Assembly: GCA_012523385.1 (NCBI GenBank)
Contig: JAAYIO010000141.1
Location: forward strand, 1 to 10,009
From: Methanomicrobiales archaeon
Lineage (GTDB): Archaea > Halobacteriota > Methanomicrobia > Methanomicrobiales > Methanomicrobiaceae
Length of the DNA: 10,009 nucleotides
Direction: 5' to 3'
A program made the translations under genes and the position numbers. Shown here in pieces: positions 6,170 through 10,009 of this stretch. A model generated the notes under the pieces. It searched no databases. It was given only the letters and a program-made list of their open reading frames with translations, and was not told the DNA's origin. The number at the start of each line of letters is the position of its first letter. Positions within the stretch are counted from its first letter, which is position 1.

Positions 6170-7168
6170 TCAGCAAACCCGCGGTACGGGGTCACCGATA
6201 GGTGGCTCGATAAAACGTTCGCCTCCGATGGCAGTTTCAAGGATAACAGACGTGCCTTGTGTCACCACACCGATAATAGCCGCATCTTTGCCCAGAGGAT
6301 GGGCCCGGAGAGCGGCGAGAATGGCGTCTGCATCATTCGGTGCCACACCCATCACTACCTTGCCTTCATTGGCCACATCAAGCGGATTGATGCCAAGGAG
6401 GTCAGAGGCGCTCTTCACATTACGCCGGATAGGAAGGGATGCCTCGGTGATACGCACCTGCACACCGGACTTCTCTGCCATCTCATTTATTGCATTGGAA
6501 AAGCCGCCGCGGGTCGGGTCTTTCATCGCATGGATGTCACCCGCAGCGAGGGCCTTCTCTACCATGGACCAGAGAGGGGCCACGTCTGACGTGATCTGCT
6601 CACCGAGGTCAAAACCCTCGCGGTGTGCCATAATTGCCATGCCGTGGTCACCGATGGTGCCGCTCACAATGATGACGTCACCCACCAAAAGACCGCAGTC
6701 GCGTATTGGTTTCTCTGCCACACCGATGCCTGCCGTGTTGATTGCAATGCCGTCAATGGCCCCACGTTCAAGCACCTTGGTGTCCCCGGTGACGATGGAC
6801 GCACCGCATTCACCCAAAGCCGCATCCATCGATGCAACGATTTTCTCAAGGAGGGCAATATCAAATCCCTCTTCGATGATCATTGCACAGGAGAGGGCGA
6901 TGGGTCGGGCCCCCATCATGGCCAGATCATTTACGGTGCCTGACACCGCAATTCTCCCGATATCGCCACCGGGGAAAAAGAGCGGCTTTACCACATGACT
7001 GTCGGTGGTAAACACCAGATTAAGATCGCCAAAAGGAATCACTGCGCCGTCATCAAGTGACTCAAGACCTATCCCGCCTGCGTTATTGTGGGTATATTTC
7101 GTTAACGTTGAACCCAGAAGTTCAGAAAAAACTGCGCCGCCTGCGCCATGCATTAAATTGACTTTCAT
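6170..7168 (-). CDS. hypE: Hydrogenase maturation protein HypE
   Basis: HypE (332 aa) accepts a carbamoyl group from HypF on its C-terminal cysteine, dehydrates it with ATP to a thiocyanate, and passes the cyanide to iron on HypC-HypD for the [NiFe]-hydrogenase site. The PurM-like fold is clear: MHGAGGAVF (6-14), FTTDSHVVKPLFFPGGDIG (53-71), SGTVNDLAMMGARP (76-89), IVTGDTKVLERG (125-136), SGTIGDHG (169-176), DPTRGG (217-222). The protein ends in PRVC with the essential terminal Cys332. Length is standard. The ATG overlaps the hypA stop by 4 nt; only a weak SD is visible, so coupled translation is likely. It is third in hypC-hypA-hypE. hypB, hypD and hypF are not in this window. Confidence 0.97.
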   Translation of the reverse strand: MKVNLMHGAGGAVFSELLGSTLTKYTHNNAGGIGLESLDDGAVIPFGDLNLVFTTDSHVVKPLFFPGGDIGRIAVSGTVNDLAMMGARPIALSCAMIIEEGFDIALLEKIVASMDAALGECGASIVTGDTKVLERGAIDGIAINTAGIGVAEKPIRDCGLLVGDVIIVSGTIGDHGMAIMAHREGFDLGEQITSDVAPLWSMVEKALAAGDIHAMKDPTRGGFSNAINEMAEKSGVQVRITEASLPIRRNVKSASDLLGINPLDVANEGKVVMGVAPNDADAILAALRAHPLGKDAAIIGVVTQGTSVILETAIGGERFIEPPIGDPVPRVC

Positions 7169-7506
7169 TCATCATCAACTTCTATTTCGACATTTGTGAC
7201 GCATATCTCGCGTCCTTCCACAATCTGGGGAAGTTTTCCGCACTGCGGGCAGACATACCGTTCATCGCCCGTGTATCCACAGGGACATTCTGACTTCACG
7301 GCAATGTTGCGGTATTCAAGCACGGCACCGTGAAACAGTTCATCCTGTTCACAAAGAGTAGCAAACAAAAATTCAACCTGTTCAGGGTTGATCATACTCA
7401 TATCGCCAAAATCGGCAGAGACCTTCTTAACACGGGTTGCGGCATTATCGAGTGCGGCACGGCGTGCCGTTGCATAAATATCATATGCAACCGTGTACTC
7501 GTGCAT
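7165..7506 (-). CDS. hypA: Hydrogenase nickel-insertion protein HypA
   Basis: HypA (113 aa) delivers Ni2+ to the large subunit of [NiFe]-hydrogenases, working with the GTPase HypB. The N-terminus MHEYTVA has the invariant His2-Glu3 that bind nickel with the N-terminal amine. The zinc domain (about 70-95) has cysteines 74, 76, 86 and 89. The second pair is a normal CPQC (CxxC), while the first is CPC (CxC). The rest fits the family, including VSADFGDMSMINPEQVEFLF (29-48). The ATG is preceded by GGAGG (7511-7515, 4-nt spacer) inside the hypC end and shares one base with the hypC stop. It is the middle gene of hypC-hypA-hypE. Confidence 0.96.
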   Translation of the reverse strand: MHEYTVAYDIYATARRAALDNAATRVKKVSADFGDMSMINPEQVEFLFATLCEQDELFHGAVLEYRNIAVKSECPCGYTGDERYVCPQCGKLPQIVEGREICVTNVEIEVDDE

Positions 7507-7730
7507 TATTCCTCCATTGCAGCATATACTTCTTCAAAAACCTTGAGCGTCTTCAGTGCCTCTTCCCTGCTCATCTTCTGAATAGCAAATCCAACATGAA
7601 CAAGGACATACTCACCGACTTCAACATCAACTAAGTCAAGGCGCACTTCCTGTTTCAGGTCGCCATAGTCAACAACGCCAATGTTGCCGTCTTTGATCTC
7701 TAGCACTTCAGCCGGTATTGCGATACACAT
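7506..7730 (-). CDS. hypC: Hydrogenase maturation chaperone HypC
   Basis: HypC/HupF (74 aa) is the small chaperone that, with HypD, carries the Fe(CN)2CO group and then binds the hydrogenase large-subunit precursor. The N-terminus MCIAIPAEV carries the essential Cys2. The OB-like barrel continues to VGEYVLVHVGFAIQKM (38-53), with conserved His45, followed by a C-terminal helix. Length is typical. The ATG at 7730 has an AGGAGG site (7738-7743) with a 7-nt spacer. It is the first gene of hypC-hypA-hypE and starts 50 nt downstream of tRNA-Ser on the same strand. Confidence 0.96.
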   Translation of the reverse strand: MCIAIPAEVLEIKDGNIGVVDYGDLKQEVRLDLVDVEVGEYVLVHVGFAIQKMSREEALKTLKVFEEVYAAMEE

Positions 7731-7737
7731 ACGTCTT

Positions 7738-7743
7738 CCTCCT
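7738..7743 (-). promoter_or_regulatory. Ribosome binding site of hypC
   Basis: AGGAGG on the minus strand, 7 nt before the hypC ATG. It gives the first gene of the hyp unit a strong initiation signal. Confidence 0.7.
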
Positions 7744-7764
7744 GAATAAACCGGTTGTGATAGG

Positions 7765-7769
7765 AAAAA
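7765..7769 (-). terminator. T5 tract after tRNA-Ser
   Basis: Five Ts on the minus strand lie 11 nt past the mature 3' end of tRNA-Ser and 35 nt before hypC. A short U-tract could end the tRNA transcript fully or partly. No clear TATA box lies between it and hypC, so read-through into hypC remains possible. Confidence 0.3.
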
Positions 7770-7780
7770 TGATTCTTGAG

Positions 7781-7864
7781 CGCCGGGAAGGAGATTTGAA
7801 CTCCTGAGGTGCGAACACCAGTGGCTTTCAAGGCCACCGCCTTTCCGGGCTAGACTATCCCGGC
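7781..7864 (-). tRNA. tRNA-Ser (anticodon TGA)
   Basis: An 84-nt cloverleaf folds on the minus strand. The acceptor stem GCCGGGA/TCCCGGC is perfect, with discriminator G. The D stem is GTCT/AGGC with loop AGCCCGGAA. The anticodon stem GTGGC/GCCAC holds loop CTTGAAA (anticodon TGA, reading UCA and related UCN codons). A long variable arm GGTG TTCG CACC marks a class II tRNA, and the T arm is AGGAG TTCAAAT CTCCT. The variable arm plus discriminator G fit serine. CCA is not encoded and there is no intron. G at position 15 is the site archaea modify to archaeosine. Confidence 0.97.
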
Positions 7865-7886
7865 TCGTATAGAAGTTAGCCTTCAG

Positions 7887-7900
7887 GGTTAAAAAATAAT
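7887..7900 (-). promoter_or_regulatory. AT-rich tract: U6 terminator of the exported-protein gene and possible tRNA-Ser TATA element
   Basis: On the minus strand ATTATTTTTTAACC begins just past the exported-protein stop codon. Its T6 (7891-7896) suits termination of that gene. The same bases lie about 23-36 nt upstream of the tRNA 5' end, where a TATA box for the tRNA would be expected. Both roles are inferred. Confidence 0.35.
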
Positions 7901-7901
7901 G

Positions 7902-9017
7902 TTATTTACGAATTCCTGCATATCCAACGAGACCGATGGCAACAATGAGCACCAGCAAGGGAAACGGCGATTCCGTGGACTCAGATTCAGGAATTACATC
8001 TCCAAATTGTGTGGCAGAAGCAGGGTTTGCCGTGATTGACTCAGCATTGGTAACCGTGATGGTCACCATACCCGCATCAGCGGCCCGCACCGTATCAGCC
8101 TTGAGATACAGGGGCCCGCCCCTTGATGTGACCGTGAACTTCTCTGGTGCAGTGCTGCCTGTCTCATCGATTCTCACCAGTGTTCCGACACCATCCGTGT
8201 GATAGAGACGCCAGTCAATGCCGGTCGATGTGGTAACCGTAACACTGCCCGGCAGGGTTTGCACGATAAAGTAGGCCGGTGCATCGCGGGACGCTAATGC
8301 AGAGGCAGTGACCGTCCGAACCGTGCCCGGGTTCGTCGGAGTAACGGTTGGGGTGGCAGGCACCTTCGCTCCTTCAAGGGTGAAACTTACGCGGGAGATA
8401 AACCGCGCTTCATTATTCCTGAAATCAGAGAATTTGACATAATACCGGCCCGGATCGTTAACGGATACTTTCTCAGAGAAGGAACCGGCTGCATTGGTTC
8501 GGATAAATTTCGGACCAAAGATAATGGTGCCAAGGGTATCGGTCACTTCTATCTGCAGACCAGCTGAACCTACCTCAGGAGCACGCCCGCTGATATCGAG
8601 GGTATCCCCCCGCTGGGTCGGGGGAGAGGTGATAGTGATCACAGCGGACCGATCAATGACAGTAAATACCTTTCTCTTGTCTGACCCCGAACTGAGGGGG
8701 AAATTCTTGGAATCCTCGACAATTTCAAACTTGTAGGTCCCTTCTTCCATGGTGAGGGTCGGTATCTGGATGGACCATGCCCCTCCCTGTTGTATCACAA
8801 AGGTCTGCGAGGGAAACTCCCGCGCCATCGGCTGGACTTCAAACAACCGAACCGAGATGCTGGTTCCGGGCGGCAGTGAGCTTGTACCTTCGATGGTGAC
8901 AATGTCACCACGGTACATCTCAAGCGGACACGAACACTTTAATTCATAGGCGGATGCCACCCCCGAGCATAACAGACAGAGCAGGCACAGCCCGATCAGG
9001 CATGCCACCTTTTTCAT
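7902..9017 (-). CDS. Exported, C-terminally anchored beta-rich (Ig-like) surface protein
   Basis: This 371-aa protein has a signal peptide (MKK, then a leucine/cysteine-rich core ending GVASA, cleavage near residue 23). Two related beta domains follow, each opening with an RGD segment: RGDIVTIEGTS near residue 36 and RGDTLDISGRA near 136. A TP-rich linker (VPATPTVTPTNPGT, about 219-232), a third beta region and an acidic stretch ESESTES come next. The tail is PFP, a hydrophobic helix of about 16 residues, and GIRK. This resembles archaeal surface proteins anchored or processed by archaeosortases, but is not a textbook PGF or PEF tail. The specific family and function are unknown. I chose ATG 9017 because it gives a classic MKK signal peptide; the in-frame ATG at 9035 adds MIWHLN, and neither has an SD. 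It is head-to-head with RaSEA. Confidence 0.75.
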   Translation of the reverse strand: MKKVACLIGLCLLCLLCSGVASAYELKCSCPLEMYRGDIVTIEGTSSLPPGTSISVRLFEVQPMAREFPSQTFVIQQGGAWSIQIPTLTMEEGTYKFEIVEDSKNFPLSSGSDKRKVFTVIDRSAVITITSPPTQRGDTLDISGRAPEVGSAGLQIEVTDTLGTIIFGPKFIRTNAAGSFSEKVSVNDPGRYYVKFSDFRNNEARFISRVSFTLEGAKVPATPTVTPTNPGTVRTVTASALASRDAPAYFIVQTLPGSVTVTTSTGIDWRLYHTDGVGTLVRIDETGSTAPEKFTVTSRGGPLYLKADTVRAADAGMVTITVTNAESITANPASATQFGDVIPESESTESPFPLLVLIVAIGLVGYAGIRK

Positions 9018-9044
9018 ATTCAGATGCCAAATCATAGTACACTA
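9018..9044. promoter_or_regulatory. Very short divergent intergenic region
   Basis: Only 27 bp separate the chosen starts of the exported-protein gene and RaSEA (9 bp if the 9035 start is used). Neither gene has an SD here. TATA-like sequences fall inside the opposite gene: TTTTAGTATT on the minus strand at about 9059-9068, and TTTTCATATTC on the plus strand at about 9011-9021. Overlapping promoters with leaderless or short-leader mRNAs would explain the layout. Confidence 0.35.
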
Positions 9045-10009
9045 ATGATATCAGACGCAATACTAAAACCTCTCGCATCATGGACGAGTATGGACCGGTA
9101 TCAGGAACAGGAGATTCCCTGCCTCACCGTCATATTCCGCAGCGGTGGATGCAGCTGGAACCAGTGCCTGATGTGCGGGTACCGGTTCGAGCGTTCCCCG
9201 ACAAAAAATCCGGAAGTCCTTCTTGCAGAACTCCGGGGTCAGCTCCGCTGGGTGGCAGAGAATCACCCTTCAGACTCGTATGCAATGGTGAAGATCTTCA
9301 CATCCGGCTCATTTTTTGATCCGCAGGAGGTCCCCCCCGCATTTCGGGATGATGTAGCGGCACTCTTTTCCGGCAAGGTGGTTATTGCAGAGACGCGCAC
9401 GGAATATGTCGAGGAAGAATCGCTTGTCGCCTTCCGGGAGGCATTACAGGCCAATGGCGACGCCGCACTCTATGTGGCGATGGGCCTTGAGACCACGAAT
9501 GACTACATCCGGGAAAAGAGCATCCGCAAAGGACTCACGTTTGAGGACTTTAAAGATGCAGTCGCCGTGGCACGGCAGGCAGATGTCGGGATCAAGACCT
9601 ATCTCATGATGAAACCGCCGTTTCTCACCGAACGTGAGGCTCTTCATGATATGAAACAGTCCATTCGCGAGGTCATCCCCTATTCTGATATCATCTCGAT
9701 GAACCTCTGCACGGTTCAGACCCGCACTGAAGTGGAGCAGTACTGGAAACAGGGGTCGTTTCGGCCGCCCTATCTCTGGAGCGCCGTTGATGCATTGCTC
9801 TCCACCGATCACTATGTGCAGTGTGATCCGGTGGGCGGAGGGAAACGGCGGGGGCCCCACAATTGCGGCGTATGCGACCGTGAGATTGTGGAGGCCATCA
9901 CCACGTATGTCAGCAAGGGAAACCAGATTCATCTGCGGCGATGTGTGGATGCGGGGTGTGACTGCGTAGAAGAATGGCGCCATGTCCTTGAGAACGAAGA
10001 ACCGTGGTG
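9045..10009 (+). CDS. Archaeosine biosynthesis radical SAM protein RaSEA (3' end outside window)
   Basis: The frame is open from ATG 9045 to the window edge (321 codons, no stop), so only the last part is missing. RaSEA acts on tRNA position 15: ArcS joins lysine to preQ0, and RaSEA then cleaves that adduct by radical SAM chemistry to leave archaeosine. Visible parts are a TIM-barrel start IPCLTVIFRSGGC, then a cluster CSWNQCLMC (C36, C41, C44, spacing CX4CX2C) ending in GYRF. Next are KIFTSGSFFDP (83-93), ETRTEYV (116-122), MGLETTNDYIREKSI (146-160) and KTYLMMKPPFLTE (184-196). A cysteine-rich end follows (C274, C277, C300, C305, C307), probably a zinc site. ATG 9045 is preferred to the in-frame ATG 9090, because the extra KPLASWT segment matches the Trp-containing lead-in I recall in this family. 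No SD is visible at either. Confidence 0.9.
   Translation, partial: MISDAILKPLASWTSMDRYQEQEIPCLTVIFRSGGCSWNQCLMCGYRFERSPTKNPEVLLAELRGQLRWVAENHPSDSYAMVKIFTSGSFFDPQEVPPAFRDDVAALFSGKVVIAETRTEYVEEESLVAFREALQANGDAALYVAMGLETTNDYIREKSIRKGLTFEDFKDAVAVARQADVGIKTYLMMKPPFLTEREALHDMKQSIREVIPYSDIISMNLCTVQTRTEVEQYWKQGSFRPPYLWSAVDALLSTDHYVQCDPVGGGKRRGPHNCGVCDREIVEAITTYVSKGNQIHLRRCVDAGCDCVEEWRHVLENEEPW

Noticed and set aside
6165..6998. 277-codon plus-strand open frame opposite hypE
   Set aside because: It lies wholly antisense to a complete, unmistakable hypE. Its serine/proline/arginine-rich composition is typical of a shadow frame.
9080..9319. 79-codon plus-strand frame starting at 9080
   Set aside because: It is out of frame with the radical SAM cysteine motif; the real gene uses ATG 9045 in another frame.
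9444..9983. 179-codon minus-strand open frame at the right end
   Set aside because: It is antisense to the RaSEA gene, whose motifs run through the whole region; the minus frame shows no recognisable family.
1..10009. Insertion sequences, CRISPR repeats, phage or toxin-antitoxin genes
   Set aside because: No transposase motifs, regular direct repeats with spacers, or terminal inverted repeats were found; gene content is conserved archaeal chromosome.

Overview
The window reads as chromosomal DNA from a methanogenic archaeon, most likely of the order Methanomicrobiales. The evidence is an archaeal-type DnaG, a RaSEA-type archaeosine enzyme, a UPF0058 protein, a RimK-like ATP-grasp ligase of the kind used for methanogen cofactors, [NiFe]-hydrogenase maturation genes, and an exported protein with a C-terminal sorting-like tail. 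The taxon is an inference from gene families and was not tested by a search. No insertion sequence, CRISPR array or phage gene is visible.

Layout, left to right. A plus-strand RimK-like ATP-grasp gene (5-796) ends 4 bp from the end of a minus-strand UPF0058 gene. From there to about 9.0 kb everything is on the minus strand. dnaG (1268-2473) has a Shine-Dalgarno (SD) site, an upstream TATA-like box and a hairpin/U-tract terminator. A 450-bp non-coding stretch with repeated and alternative hairpin elements lies upstream of dnaG. Then come a YggU/DUF167 gene (2924-3244), a 190-bp gap, and a compact set read from right to left: GNAT acetyltransferase, DUF2156 protein, dihydroorotase pyrC. Upstream of these is hypC-hypA-hypE, whose genes overlap by 1 and 4 nt. 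Immediately upstream of hypC is tRNA-Ser(TGA), then an exported membrane-anchored beta-rich protein (7902-9017). A plus-strand RaSEA gene begins at 9045, head-to-head with the exported protein, and runs off the right edge.

Functional links: HypC, HypA and HypE are three parts of the Ni-Fe(CN)2CO insertion pathway that a hydrogenotrophic methanogen needs. PyrC makes dihydroorotate for pyrimidines; the GNAT-DUF2156 pair translated just before it has no known link to pyrimidines and is the least understood operon here. RaSEA completes archaeosine at tRNA position 15, and the nearby tRNA-Ser has G at that position. Most of the window is conserved housekeeping. The most unusual items are the GNAT-DUF2156-pyrC cluster, the exported protein with its non-canonical tail, and the structured region upstream of dnaG. 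I did not find a convincing wholly new system.
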